From contig JAHQIW010007317.1 in the NCBI GenBank assembly GCA_019055375.1, forward strand, positions 186,001 through 250,000: a stretch of 64,000 nt of DNA. The letters run 5' to 3'. This stretch comes from Parelaphostrongylus tenuis (lineage: Eukaryota; Nematoda; Chromadorea; Rhabditida; Metastrongylidae). Below, piece by piece: positions 21,601 through 32,800 of the stretch. The position numbers and the translations under genes were made by a program. Positions within the stretch are counted from its first letter, which is position 1. The number at the start of each line of letters is the position of its first letter. A model generated the notes under the pieces. That model ran no database searches, was not told the DNA's origin, and was given only the letters and a program-made list of their open reading frames with translations.

Positions 21601-23408
21601 TAAAGGTTAAACTTGCTCGCCTCAACACCAAATCTATTCACAAACTGAATCCAATTGATTTTGAGAAGGTTTGTCGCCATACGACTTCATTATCTGCGGA
21701 CGAATTGCTCAGAATTCTATCCTTTCCTTTCCTTTCCTTTATTGAGTTTTGCTCAGGATGATGACACCAATCATCATATGGAATTTATTACGGCAGCTTC
21801 AAACCTACGTGCCGAGAACTATTCGATTCAACCGGCAGATCGTATGAAGGTTTGATGGTTTCGAACAGCATTTTTGCGAACTTGTTGCTATGTTGCGTTT
21901 TCTAATTTGCAGACAAAGCAAATTGCTGGGCGCATTATCCCGGCTATAGCAACCACTACGGCGACCATTGCTGGCTTAGTTTGTACAGAATTCTACAAGG
22001 TAGATGAAGTTCTACCTTTTGCTACCGTTGTGGTCAATTTACGATATCGTTGAATTTCCAACACTGTAGTGGAATATTTCTTTTTTCAGATGGTAGGATG
22101 TAAAAAAGAAATAAAAACACCGATTTCTGTCTTCAAGAATGGCTTCATTAATCTATCTCTACCTTTCTTCGGGTTTTCTGAACCAATTGCTGCACCAGTG
22201 AAAAAGGTTTCAATCATTTCTTGATGACCTGTACTAACAGGTTAACAAAAATGTCGTTACAGTATAACAATTCCGCCTTCACTTTATGGGACCGATTAGA
22301 GATTAAAGGCCCAAAGACTCTACAAGAAGCAGTGGACTGGATTCAGGTAAGAAGTTTTTATTATTGGAGTAGACGAAGCGGGAATCCACTATTATTTAGG
22401 GCGAAACTGGTCTTGAGGTGACAATGTTATCTTCCGGTGTTTCACTGATTTACTCGTTCTTTATGGATGCTAAGAAACGTGCTCATCGAATGCCTATGGA
22501 GTTAGTTAAATTTTCATCTCAAAGCTTCGTTGTTTAGAATTAATCTATAACGTGACCTACGTTCACCATCCACGTGCACTATGGTTTACGTGGGTACGAG
22601 AACTTTAAAATCACTTTTAGGCTTTTAGGTTTTGAATTTGACGCTGTAGTTAGATGGTATGTTATGCGTTAAGGTGCACTGAGATGGATGTATAGATAGG
22701 GAAGTCAACAGTGAAGAATGTCATAATAATATCCTTTTTTATTTTTGGTAGCAAATTTAATTAATGGGGAGGGGGAGAGCCGTGGCCGAGTGTTTGTTAT
22801 GCCCTTCACGACGCAGTGCGGGGCTGATCCCCCTCATTATTCTCCGGCAATCAACCGAACATCCCATGGAAAACCACAGCCAAACCATTCTAGAGATAGC
22901 AAGATGTGTTCAACTATTATTTCACGACGTTCGAGTAGAAAACGGGAAGGCGAGTCGAATTCGAAATAGTGGGGTTCGCACAGTGGGAAAAAAAGAACGG
23001 AGAGACGGGTTAAGTAGTTTTCCAAAAATTGAGAAAATAGTAGCACCTTAGTAGAGCTTCTAATGAACTTGGATGATTCTATCTCTGAATAATGGCGTTA
23101 GCTGTTCCAGAACCCATCTGTGTGCCGTAAAATGTCAATAACGGAAAGATGGGGGTTGTATCAAGGATCTAGTTGTTTCATGAACTTTTTCGTTGGACAG
23201 CTAAGAACAAATGAAGATTAGGAAATAAATTACTTGCTTTCTGATGTCGCCCATCACATTTTGTTACAGTGTGAAGGAAGTAGTGGAGGATGTTTCGAAA
23301 CGAAGAGTGCCAGAGTACCAGAAATCATTGGTTCTGGAAGTTATGGCTACTGATCGGAACACTGATGAAGACGTAGAGGTTCCTTACATCCGTTACATCT
23401 TTGCATAG
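6698..23408 (+). CDS. uba-1: Ubiquitin-activating enzyme E1 (UBA1), complete, 28 exons
   Basis: UBA1 adenylates the ubiquitin C-terminus with ATP, captures it as a thioester and passes it to E2 enzymes in the cytosol and nucleus. Exons: 6698-6799, 10563-10693, 10763-10869, 10946-11063, 11146-11224, 11284-11457, 11515-11668, 11756-11835, 12001-12138, 12195-12305, 15305-15490, 15547-15637, 15694-15839, 15898-16063, 16128-16242, 19490-19593, 20130-20242, 20369-20443, 20507-20635, 20734-20826, 21092-21191, 21574-21668, 21757-21849, 21913-21999, 22090-22206, 22263-22346, 22400-22500, 23270-23408. All introns are GT-AG and phases agree, giving 1075 residues (human UBA1 is 1058). Seen: a basic PPTKKARVV stretch near the N-terminus, inactive Rossmann GLGAVG (98-103), first-Cys region 240-310, active nucleotide loop VGAGAIG (488-494), DMD (518-520), MDRRCVYYR, catalytic Cys646 in [13 protein letters not shown], and a C-terminal ubiquitin-fold domain ending VPYIRY. 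The ATG at 6698 is the first in frame after the acceptor at 6682. Confidence 0.96.
6918..7888 (+). mobile_element. Mariner-derived non-autonomous element in uba-1 intron 1
   Basis: The ends are inverted: agtcattccataagttttgg at the left and aatttatggaacgaccta at the right. Inside, 7085-7165 matches the start of a mariner transposase ([13 protein letters not shown] in frame), and 7195-7330 is a second copy of the same region in the opposite orientation (rc reads [17 protein letters not shown]), so the core is head-to-head. It shares the segment ttgtatgctaaaatgttt with the element at 14783-15254. No complete transposase is encoded. Confidence 0.7.
7485..7535 (+). repeat. Fragment of the palindromic element seen at 38731-39006
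   Basis: Shares acacgtgtttcagc, a following cctcgtcagttgc phrase and the preceding cagtaat with the left arm of the palindrome at 38731. Only about 45 bases align, so it is a partial copy lying inside the mariner-derived element. Confidence 0.5.
9062..9321 (-). repeat. tRNA-derived SINE, family A, in uba-1 intron 1
   Basis: Minus-strand copy. The head at about 9245-9321 reads as tRNA-like with gtgcagtgattagaggtact (A box), and ggctcgaccc stands where the B box belongs. The body carries the family phrases for tcagacctgggagg and ctgcaatgactc-type segments. The tail at 9063-9080 is the complement of ggattgatcaaggccgag. Diverged but full length. Confidence 0.75.
9739..9870 (+). repeat. Probable short interspersed repeat, family B fragment
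   Basis: Contains a run of ctcctcctccccctcc, then tcagcgaacgtcttatgga and gattgctaggagattt. These correspond to agcttcggcagttaacaagaacgccctatgg and gattgccaggagacat in the copy at 1362. Only the middle of the family is recognisable. Confidence 0.4.
11458..11514 (+). other. uba-1: 57-base intron of uba-1, in frame and free of stops
   Basis: GTTGTT donor and TTTTCAG acceptor separate codons that join as VKE and FLIEHID, the order seen in other E1 enzymes. The intron is a multiple of three and has no stop, so retention would insert 19 residues at the start of the first catalytic cysteine half-domain region. Removal is favoured because the flanking protein is otherwise colinear with known UBA1. 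Confidence 0.8.
12515..12605 (+). repeat. Short imperfect tandem repeat in uba-1 intron 10
   Basis: Several copies of a cgtctaacaatagcac-like unit (taacaatggcacgctgccgc, cacgtctaacaatgctgcc, tgcgtctaacaatagcac) follow one another at spacings of roughly 30-40 bases. It is non-coding and inside the intron. Confidence 0.5.
13216..13416 (+). repeat. Short interspersed repeat, family B, in uba-1 intron 10
   Basis: Shares with the copy at 1362 the phrases ccggtcagtcaacaatgaac, cgccccatggaa and gaaccgcacaatgaaaaa in the same order. The head is diverged. No target duplication was identified. Confidence 0.55.
14783..15254 (+). mobile_element. Internally deleted mariner element in uba-1 intron 10
   Basis: Terminal inverted repeats are caggtcgttccataagttttgg at the left and attacggaacgaccta at the right. 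The forward part encodes [15 protein letters not shown], then [15 protein letters not shown] and SHSGRPQE, the helix-turn-helix end of mariner transposases. After about 15015 the sequence reverses: gcgctagcattttccctcat is the complement of the earlier start region. The catalytic domain is absent, so the element is non-autonomous. It belongs to the same family as 6918-7888. Confidence 0.8.
16419..16487 (+). repeat. Diverged tRNA-like sequence in uba-1 intron 15
   Basis: An A-box-like taatgcagtggctaacactt is followed 30-odd bases later by gcaggttcaactgtgg in the B-box position. The acceptor stem does not pair well. It is probably a tRNA-derived repeat fragment. Confidence 0.35.
17791..18042 (+). 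repeat. tRNA-derived SINE, family A, in uba-1 intron 15
   Basis: The tRNA-like head gcttgtgacgcagtggttag is followed by a body with ccagacttgtctgggagg, actggctcaatact, gcgagtctttataaaggcca and gcgcatccctgaggga. The final gattgatcaacgcc segment of the family is eroded. Confidence 0.75.
21257..21553 (+). repeat. tRNA-derived SINE, family A, filling most of uba-1 intron 21
   Basis: The head is gcatgtagcgcagtaggtag. The body includes ccagacttgtttgagagg and cacgagtcactgtagaagcc, and the tail is gggattgatcagcaccgac followed by ttttatcc. It occupies almost the whole 382-base intron (21192-21573), stopping about 20 bases before the acceptor. Confidence 0.8.
22765..23010 (+). repeat. Short interspersed repeat, family B, in uba-1 intron 27
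   Basis: This copy has the clearest tRNA-like head of the family: gagagccgtggccgagtg, as in Leu/Ser tRNAs, followed by tgcggggctgatccccctc. Downstream are ccggcaatcaaccgaacatc, catggaaaaccacagcc and ggttcgcacagtgggaaaaa, all in family order. Confidence 0.6.
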
Positions 23409-24249
23409 GCGCACTAATTTGAATTGTTTAAGGGATTTTCTTCCATGAAATTTTAGCCTGATTTTATCCTTTTTATGTTACGGCTCATATGTACTTTATC
23501 GCTGTGCACTTATGATTCAATTTAAGTTGATTTATGGGATATGTAGCTGCGTACTCAAGTAAAAATACTAATTAGATTCCTGAAGCGTTGTCACGATGTC
23601 CATATTCTGCTCGATTTTTTCCCCTCTTGTTAAATTATGTTAATTATCGATTACGAAATGTGGTCTATGATATGAAATTTATTTATTACCTTTTTCACGT
23701 TGACTATGAATGGAATATAGGGCAACATATGTATCTTTCTGCTTGCACTTAGTGATTAGTACGAGTAAATCTTTACAACTTTCATGCTGTATGTGTAAAC
23801 TGTATGAGAGCGAAACTGAGAAGTTTTCATATGGTCAGAATGATATCCTGTGTTGACTTGACTATCATTATCGTAGGATATAGACTTTATAAGCCAGGGC
23901 TTTGACGTCAGTATATCAAAAAATTCAACATGCATTAGTATCCAGTGTGTCCGTTAATTGTAGTCGGTGTATCGTAAGACGTCCAGACCGCGATACAGAG
24001 TTGTCCGATCCTTCGGCAAGTTTTGCAATAAGATATACCTGAAATTGCAGATATGTTATGGTACTTCTTTGCGTATACATACTTTTTGTGAAAGGTACTT
24101 TCGTAGGAAACCATTTTGTTACATCACTGCCGAAGAGGTTGATCGTGAATTTCTTATTTCCCTATCGTCACGGGAATCGCTATCTTCGTTGAGAAAATTC
24201 GAGTCATAAGCAGAATTATTAACAGTCGAAGAGTGTTGAGTGATATGCA
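23409..24249. other. 3' flank of uba-1, nothing firm
   Basis: AT-rich sequence after the uba-1 TAG. No canonical AATAAA lies close to the stop. No repeat was recognised. Confidence 0.4.
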
Positions 24250-24460
24250 AATTCTTTTTATTGAATACCTTTTAGCGGTTGTTTGATACAATATATCCGG
24301 TGATGTGGAGTAATGTGGAAAACTTTTGCGTCGGGTGGGACTTGAACCCAAGTTTCACCCTGTCAGGGGACGCGTGTTCGAACCGTTGCACTAGTGACGT
24401 CTGTTTTGACACCACTCTTTCTTTGCACATCATTTATATGCAAAACTTGGGAACGTGTTG
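24250..24460 (-). repeat. tRNA-derived short repeat, family C
   Basis: Minus strand: a tRNA-like segment with cactagtgcaacggttcgaa and acacgcgtcccctgac is followed by ttgggttcaagtcccaccc (B box) and gacgcaaaagttttccacat. The flanks on both sides match those of the copy at 41265-41470: ggtgtcaaaaca before, and cacatcaccggatatatt after. Confidence 0.65.
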
Positions 24461-24943
24461 ACGATTATCGATGGTTAACTGCCGACAGCTTCGATGCTTG
24501 ATATCGCTGAAAGAGTAATGGCAAAGTAAAAGACTAACTCCCGCCTGAGATCCACACGTTTTGCGTATCACTCAGTATTCTTTGATAAACTGTTATAGCG
24601 TCATAACCCTGCTATGAAAGCAGCAAAGTAAGGAGTTCTTTAGAGTTGTATATCACACCGAATTAACAAAAGTGCGGAATTGATTGTTACTATCGAAGAG
24701 CTCCATAGCATTAGCTACATAGGGAATTTGCGGGAATTTACGTTTGACGACTATTTAGCATGTTAATGAGAAAACCAGTGAATAGCTCCTCATTTTGCGA
24801 ACGAATTGGCGTCTGGACGTAATCTCTGCTGGTAACGGTTGTTAGAAGATTGAAGAAAATAGTGAGACCAGCACGGCATAAAAGTAGGGCCATCCACAAA
24901 GTATTCTCTAAAGGGCCTACCTATTTAGAAAACTGTACAACGA

Positions 24944-25204
24944 CTTCTGCGTCGCACACGAGGTCAATGGTTCAATCTCGCGCTCATGACTCACAAAGCC
25001 ATCCATCCCTTCGGGGTCGGTAAAATGGCACCAGACTTCTAGGAGGATATGCAGCACTGACTCGGTTCAGCGGGAGGCCACCACGAGTCATTGTGAAGCC
25101 AGATATGCAATCAGTCACCTCAAACGAAGTTAAAAATTGGAGTCTTATGCATCTCGTATCCCTCAGGGATTGATCAACGCCGAGAGGTTTATCCTTTATC
25201 CTTT
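24944..25204 (+). repeat. tRNA-derived SINE, family A, head partly eroded
   Basis: Starts at gcgtcgcacacgaggtcaat and includes the B box ggttcaatctcgcgc. It continues with ccagacttctaggaggatat, gactcggttcagcgggaggc and cacgagtcattgtgaagcc, then ends gggattgatcaacgccgag plus tttatccttt. The A-box half is unrecognisable. Confidence 0.8.
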
Positions 25205-26831
25205 TATAACGAGTCGCTCTGTAAAATAAGAGTACAAATGGCGTGCATTGTGAGGCGTTTTTATGCTGGCTGTTACTAAGACAGTGAAGTGTGGTCTGAG
25301 CCACGGAGAGGATCTGTAGTAGGTCACGAATCAACTCAGAAAACAATCGACCAATTATTAACTAAGTGCCTCACCCAATTGGTACCGAATGTTGATGTTC
25401 CATTCGCGACGACACCTGATTTTGACTTTATCAGGTTGTTGGCTTTTAACAACAAGCAGGAATTTTTCAATAATAAGACTAGACGGCTAGTGATTAGGCA
25501 GGGTTTTAGAGGAGACTTCCATCTATCGCTCTATGAATGTGGCTGGTGAAATCAAAGCGAGTGCTCTGAACAACTTTACACCTAATGTGGAGGACTTTTT
25601 GTCGTCTTAAACCTCATTTTCACCACCATGGACGAGCTCCTTACTATGAGAAACTACATCTTTTATCGTGTTGGCTTAATAGTCCACGGGAAATAATGAT
25701 TATTGGCTCAAGAATAACTATCTGACATATTGAGCATAATGATTACTAAACTTTAGATTTATTGCGACAAAAGCTTAGGAGCTGCTACTGGTATTTATTA
25801 GAGAGGAATGTTGTAGAAGAATACTGAAGGACACAGAGTGGCAATAGCTGAGACCATACAAATAGCGAAGTGTACAAGAGTTAGCATAGTCATCTTCAAA
25901 GTTACCTTGATGTATTAGCCATAGTTCATAAAACAGGCTTCAAAAGTAAGAAAGAAAATTTGCTGAGAAATCACTCATCAGATACTTTTTTCTCCACCAC
26001 AACACATTTACCTGATCAAAATGTTTCGAAGACTTCCATTAAACCATCTACGAAGTTGAGCTTCATCCCTCAGAAATGGCTATGCATAAATAGTGTACTC
26101 AAAAAATTGACGCTTTTATAATAATAGGATAGAATATCAGTAAGATAGCTCAGTCTTGAGGTGGAACAGATTATGTGATTTGTTAGAAGCTCCTCATAAA
26201 ATAAAGCTTCCCCATCTTACTTCAACAGTTGATACCGCGCGAATTTTGTTTTATCTCAGTAAACATTAAAATCCATGGAAAGAAAATTCCTGTCACTATA
26301 GTAAAGCAGCTGTGGGAGGTATGCATCTTCAATTAACTCGGCGCATCTTTAAGAGGGAAAAGTTCTCAAATTTTCCGAGCATATTATAGTGAAAACACAA
26401 AGGACAGATGTCATTGATGGACCGGAGCGAGGGCGCGGAGCCAGACACGCCTCTGGGACCGTGGTACGCAACCGGTTGAAGTTCTAAACTCCTATCACTC
26501 AATTTATCTCTGTCCAATTTATACTATGGAAGATTGTTCGCAAAGCGCAAGCAAGATTGCTTCAATATTGTCTCTATAAGGACATGTTTTTGTTTCATTT
26601 CTATGTAATAGTAGGCAGCTAGTAGTAAGTAGCGAGTAGTTTTTCAAGGGCTAGTTCTATAGTAGAGTTAATAAATTGAGTGGCTTGACAAAGCAGCTCC
26701 ATAAACACGTCACTGTAAAAATAATCTCTTCCGGCAGTTTTTGCTGACGCCGTATGGAGACCTCTTAGAGAGGCTTAGTATTCATTGTTAAGTCTTTGTG
26801 TTGAGAATGAATCAGTTCGAAGGCAATTTAC
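25205..26831. other. Stretch between converging genes, unresolved
   Basis: The remaining 3' exons of the minus-strand MAM-like gene should lie here but were not identified. A minus-strand open frame at 26400-26517 (contains GVSGSAPSLRSIND) has no clear splice sites. No other feature was recognised. Confidence 0.3.
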
Positions 26832-29800
26832 CTTCGTATCGCTGGGCAGCATCTCGATGTAGTCCTCTCCTTTTCGTCCTTCCACTTTGAAAACAGCTTT
26901 CCAGCTCTTTGTTTGCACTGTCGTTGCAGACGAAAAGCACAGCTTCTCCCTATGATGCAATATCTCGTTTCTACAATGATAAATGTTTCTCTAATTGGAA
27001 AAGATTCGTATCTATCTCACTTAAGACATGGTTCTAGACAACTTCCTTTCTTATTTTCTGCTACTGCAATAATATGGAAGAATTCAGCCACAGTTTTTAC
27101 TTTGGCATTGATTAATAATGAACTACAGGCCAAAGAAGCGCAGTGGATATGGACACATGGAAGAGAACACATATGGTAGCTGCTTGGCCGCCGCAATCGG
27201 AAAATCCCCTACTACTAGGCGTCACACTCCGCCTCACAGAGGTTGACGACCTCTCTTGGTGCGAACATGAGATCTGCATAGCACAGTTATCCTATGGCTC
27301 TGAGCAAGATCTACTCTATCTGTTCCCAGAGGCATTTATAAGGAAGATTAAAAGCTCTCATCTAAGTTGTACCCATAACGAAGAATGTGGATAACGAAAG
27401 CAGAGATAATCGTCAAAGAAGGAAGTATTCTGATCCACAGATATATAACGTGAAATTACCTAAGTAAAGAAGAACTAAATATGCCTACTTCCATGGCGTA
27501 GTTGAAATGTAGTCGAGAGATAGTGTTGAGATGAAATGTTGGCGATTCCAGTATCGATATGCTATGGAAGGCGTCGAGTTGAGACACAGCCGATTGATTC
27601 ATCACCTGGAATAAAGACGAAAGACTTCGTTTCATGTCAATCTATGGTTTTCAAGAGCTACCGTATGTTTTCTAAGGAGAAAAATTCGAAAAGATAATAG
27701 ACAGTGAATAAAACTGGATTTTATGATTTCGATTAGTGTTTCAGCTTAAGTGGGTTCAATGCCGATTTCTACTCCTCAGATTAATCCTGTTGACGGATTA
27801 CTGCTTATAGCATCTGTAAAGTTCAAACGTGACTAAAAGAAGGCCAGTAAGGATCCTGGCATGCGGAGGACGAGATGCGAGCTTCCGGAAACGGTAATCG
27901 CTGGTTCGAAGCCCACTTGACGTCTCGGGTTTTGCTCCTATCTCACGATCTTGTGGTTGTAAGTTGAAGAGGTATAAATCTCATTCTGTGAAAGATTTTC
28001 ATATTCTTGAAATAATCCTAACAACAAGCCTTATGACGGGCACTGTTTTGGATTCGACTGGATTCATAGAGGCAGGTGTGTCCATGTTTAAAGTTACATG
28101 AAAGCAGTCGGCATGCATTCGGGTCCGGTTGATCGGGCAACAAATGATAAGTTTTGGATGAGAGCTGCCGCAGCACTGATGGGCACAATTCGCCCTGGAA
28201 TTATTAGTCATGCTTATGGATACAAATTTACGAAACAAAATGTATCCGTATGGACCAATTACATTCAATGAAACTAGCCTGCACTTTGATGTCGTCAACG
28301 ATAACCATGCCTTGGTCAAGGGACTCTGCTCTGAGGGCAATGCGGAAGGGTCTCTCAATACGAGGCAGATCCACAACGACCGGACCGGTAGAAGCCGCTT
28401 GACAGTCCAGAAGCAAAGGCGTTGACTCATCAACCAAGCAAACCTAAAATGACGTAGATTTAGATAGTCAATATGACATAATCCGATTCCAATTAAGGAT
28501 ATTTTCTTCGTATATGAACGCCAATAAGCAGGCTTATTTGTGTTTTCATTTTAAATTCGTTGAGAATACAAATTAAAACTCGACATCTACCACCAGCGAT
28601 TTAAACTTCTCAGTAAGGGTATAGCGTTCGATACCTTGAAACAGGAATTATAAGTGTAATAAGTTCACCTGCAATTTGGCAGTTCCTGTGAGCCAAAGAC
28701 TGAACTGGATGCTAACTTCGTCCAACGCGCATCGAATCACCTCAGAGAGCAGCATGGTCGAGCCACCGGTTTCGATTTGGGCAACTGCGAACTCGCCAAC
28801 TAAATTGACTTCTGAATTAACAGGTAGTACGATAGCTCTTCCAAAAGGAAGACACATGAACTAAAAATTGATTCCGAGGAGTATCGCACTCGTTTCTCGA
28901 GAGCCTTTTCTTCTTGAATTTCAGTGTTTCAAAATATAATTAATTATTTTATGAATTATTGCAAAAGAAGAGGAATGAAAAGGAGTTGACTTCTTCACGA
29001 GACGTCTTTATCGTCGTTCCATCTGCTTAGTGTAACTTTCCGTCTTCAATTGTTACAAATATTTCCATTTTAGCCTCTCGAGTCCTAAGAAGCACGTATA
29101 TGTGCCATCGTTCACAACGTCTCGCGCCGCGCCAATACTTTCTACGGCGCCCACAGCTTTGGAAATATGGAAAGTTACATCGCATGCTTGGGTTTTTAAG
29201 GAGATACTATCACTAATAAAGAAGATTTCCACAGAAAAGACTCCTTTAAAGGTTGTTAAGTAGAAAGAGGGACCACGTGTCGAAAAAATTCCCTGCGTTT
29301 GAGCAAGAAAAGAACATCTTCCAAAATAAGATGTCCAAGCGCTATGAAATATTCGTTTACACTCGTTTCCTTTTAGTCTATACTTATATAAGTGTTCGAT
29401 AACTTGAGAATTGCCGACTATAATATTAGGCTTGTTTTGAGAGACGAAATCACTACTGTTCACTTGAATGCGTTGTTTCAACTTCACACTGAATTTTTCG
29501 ATATTATATAAAGAAAGTTCTGGCATTTTACCGCATTTTTCCCAGTGTTATGATCATTCATATATTCCTAAAAGAATTGAGTGGTGAGCAAAAACACGGC
29601 CGCCTAGGCGGGAATCGAACCCGCGTTTCATCCTATCCGTGGACGTGTGCTCTACACTGCACTGCGAACAACACTTGAAAACTGCGAAAAATGCAGTGCA
29701 ATACTATAAATTTCGAATATTAGTTATCACAATGGTTGTCAGCTCAACTGAATTCATAAAGCGAAATCGCATACAAGACTAAACCTGTTAAAGGTTAATG

Positions 29801-32800
29801 GCTGACAGCTGACATCGAGATGCTGACGAATGAGTGGTGGTGCATATGTGCCTCGGTGGTGTAGTGGTAGAGCACGCGTCCCCGGTATGTATGAAAGGCG
29901 GGTTCGATTCCCTCCTGAGGCCCTGTTTTTGGTCACCACTAAATTCTCTTAGAAAATAATATATACAGAGTTTTTTACGCTTAGCAAACTTTGTCGCAAT
30001 GAAAAAATAGACTGTTATCGAATGAACTTATGTGAAATCCCCAAAAATTCCCACTTTTCTTTCCAAGCTGTGTGGAATGTAGCCGCGTTGTGCAATGTAC
30101 CTGTGTTTCCTTGACTTTCTTCAAAAAAGCAACTTTTCGCTTGACTTTCAGTAGTCATTGGATAGCTTGAGGAGTGCCAATTTCGATACAAGCTTGGTTT
30201 GTGAAAAAATAGGAGAACGTGGAATCAGTGCGCATAACCAATCACAATGGTTGCAGCGATGATTAATGTTATGGAACAAATCCTCTTCTACAACTCTATG
30301 GAACCCTCAACTCTTGAAGTCCACTTATAATAAGAAGTTTCCTGGAATTATCGCTGAAGTGGCATCATATTGCTATGTGCAGTATCATTTTTGACATAGA
30401 ATTCACTGTTTTGTGATTTGTTTGGCATGTTTCAATCAGAAGTAGCTATATTGGAGACCCTTCTGTTATATTAACCCATTCACTGACTCTCCACCCGCTT
30501 TATCGGTTATAAACATCCAAGTTTGTTGAAGAGAACTACCACATTGTCATCGTGACGGGTTGGCTCACCGCGCCATCCTGCCGCATAAAAAATCGACTTG
30601 GGACTCATGGGTTAATAATTCTGAAGTGTTGAGGCAGAAAAGGAAAGTGATCGTTCTCACCTGGTAAACTGTTGAATCCCGTGAGCGAGTAGAGTTTTTC
30701 TTGATTTAGTGGGCCATGACCGATCATCCACTGATTCGCGGCAATCTCATTGTCCTCATTATTTGTTGTCAACTCTGTGGATCCCCACACACAGTTGACA
30801 GCACGACGAGCAAAGTCGCAAGAAAGTTCCTAAATTTACCAATGGTAAAGCATCGGACGGACATCCCAGTATTTAGAAATGAGCGACAGGTAATTTAAGC
30901 GGTAATACTGTGAAAAAAATTATGGTCATTTTGAGCAGTATTGCAAAAATTTTCCATTGTCATGAAATTCCGTTCTTTTCTCTTATCGAGTCACAAATGA
31001 AGAAACGAGCCATCTTGTTGAACAAAGATTTTCCGCTGCACTTTTGGTAATCATTCGGAAGCTTTGATCTCTGGCTACTGTGCTACATGACCAATTCTTT
31101 TGAAAAACCTTTGTATGACGCTGTATCACAAAGAAAACATTTGTGATTCACAAACGCATATGTCTCGCAGGGCAGGTTTGCTTTGTGGAATTATGAGTGA
31201 CCAAACGATAGCGTAATTCTCGTCTATTCCAACAGTGCACTGATTTTTAGGAAAGACCATTTCACTGCAATGTAGCAGGGAAAATAAGATTGAGTTTTAC
31301 ATAGGCGGGCATTTGTTTTTCGGCTGATGTGTGAGCTGGATGTTTAGTGACCGTAGACTCGATACGCTGTCCCGCGATTGATCGATCGATCACCGTGAGG
31401 CGACTCACATGGAGAATATAATTTTGTTATTTGATTGAGGATTTGCCTCGCTCTGAAAGAAACTCCAGATAAAGCGTGTGACTTTGAAACTACAAGATTT
31501 TCTCTACACGTTCATATGTTTTTCGTGCTTCCAGCAATGTAATGGTAAAAGCATGCGTCCGTTGTAAAACATAATTTTGCTTCGAATGCCACCGAGTTAT
31601 GAAAAGGTCTATTCAAAGCGGCCATAAGCGCAGTGGGTAGAGATTTAAGCTTTCGGAAGGGGCGTTTCTTCATTTGTATCCCGATAACAGTAGAGAACTT
31701 GGAATTTATAATCAAAGAGATAACTTCTCTTTATACTGGTTACCTTTTCACCTGAAGATTCAATGACTATCACATTTTTCTATGAGATCATTTATTTTTG
31801 ATATTCTTCGCAAAACGGTAGCAACGCATCTTTTGCGTTGCTGTCATTGTTGACAGGCATACGGGTATCTGGTCGAGTTTTCCGCTGAGTGCGGACTGCG
31901 TTCACTTGTTGGAGGTAGTTATGAACAGCGTTCAGAATACCTTTCAATCCATTGATAACAGCTTTTGGTTGGAGCGAAATGCAAGATGCAATCCATCTAC
32001 ACAATTAATGTATGGTCACATTCACGAATAGATAGTGCGAGGATCATAGAGTTCATAATCCAGGTCCACACCTTTGAAACAATAACATACTCGTCTTGGT
32101 CTGCGTCTGTCTCATCAGGCTTTATCTAAGGAAATATTAGGCCAGGTTCACAAGTGAGTAGGTCGAAATCTCTCGTAACATCAACACTTTCACGGCGACG
32201 TAAGAACTATAGTTTTTCATTTCTTTTTCCAGTGGTTTATTCGGGTGCAAAGTTTTTTCCTTGACTTTTAGTAGTCAATCGATAGGTATTACAGCGCTGC
32301 TGCAGACGTATCCGTGGGAACATGCCTTATTGATGATTTTCCACTTAATTTCTTATATTTAACGAGGGACTACTCCCTTTGAAGAGAATGTGACCAGTTA
32401 AGAGGAGCAAAATGCTTTTTCGTCTGCGAAGTGGTGTCGTTTTGAGTTCGGCACCATTTTTGGAAGGCAGTTAGCTGGTTTCTAAATTGTGACCAAGACA
32501 ATTACTTCTGGTGTTGTGTGGAATGAGGATAACAAAACTTATGGGTGAAGATCGTGATGGCGTGCTCAGCATAAATGACTTTGCTGACTCAGTTTTCGCT
32601 GCTCGTGAACAGAGAAAGAAGACCTTAATCGTTTCTCATGTACATATGCAGCCGTGTAAGTCGTAAAAGTCTGCTGCTCTTCGCTATGCCTGGCTAATGC
32701 ATGATGTCAGGAGCACGATCATATCAGTACGTCAAAGAATATGTTAGAAGCGATCACCAGTCACCTTCTTCACTTGACCACTCAAATTTTTTACGACTGA

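Noticed and set aside
29053..29526. 157-codon minus-strand open frame in the MAM-like gene region
   Set aside because: A better acceptor at 28812 joins 30661-30829 to 28669-28811 in the correct phase without it, and its content has no module similarity.
29851..29923. A functional tRNA gene
   Set aside because: The anticodon stem is mismatched, position 33 is C, there is no clean terminator, and the sequence is embedded in a repeat with related copies elsewhere.
31792..32123. Possible nested two-exon minus-strand gene ending in a stop near 31792
   Set aside because: The open frame and the upstream candidate exon (ends EYVIVSK) are not phase-compatible through the best splice sites, and no family is recognisable.
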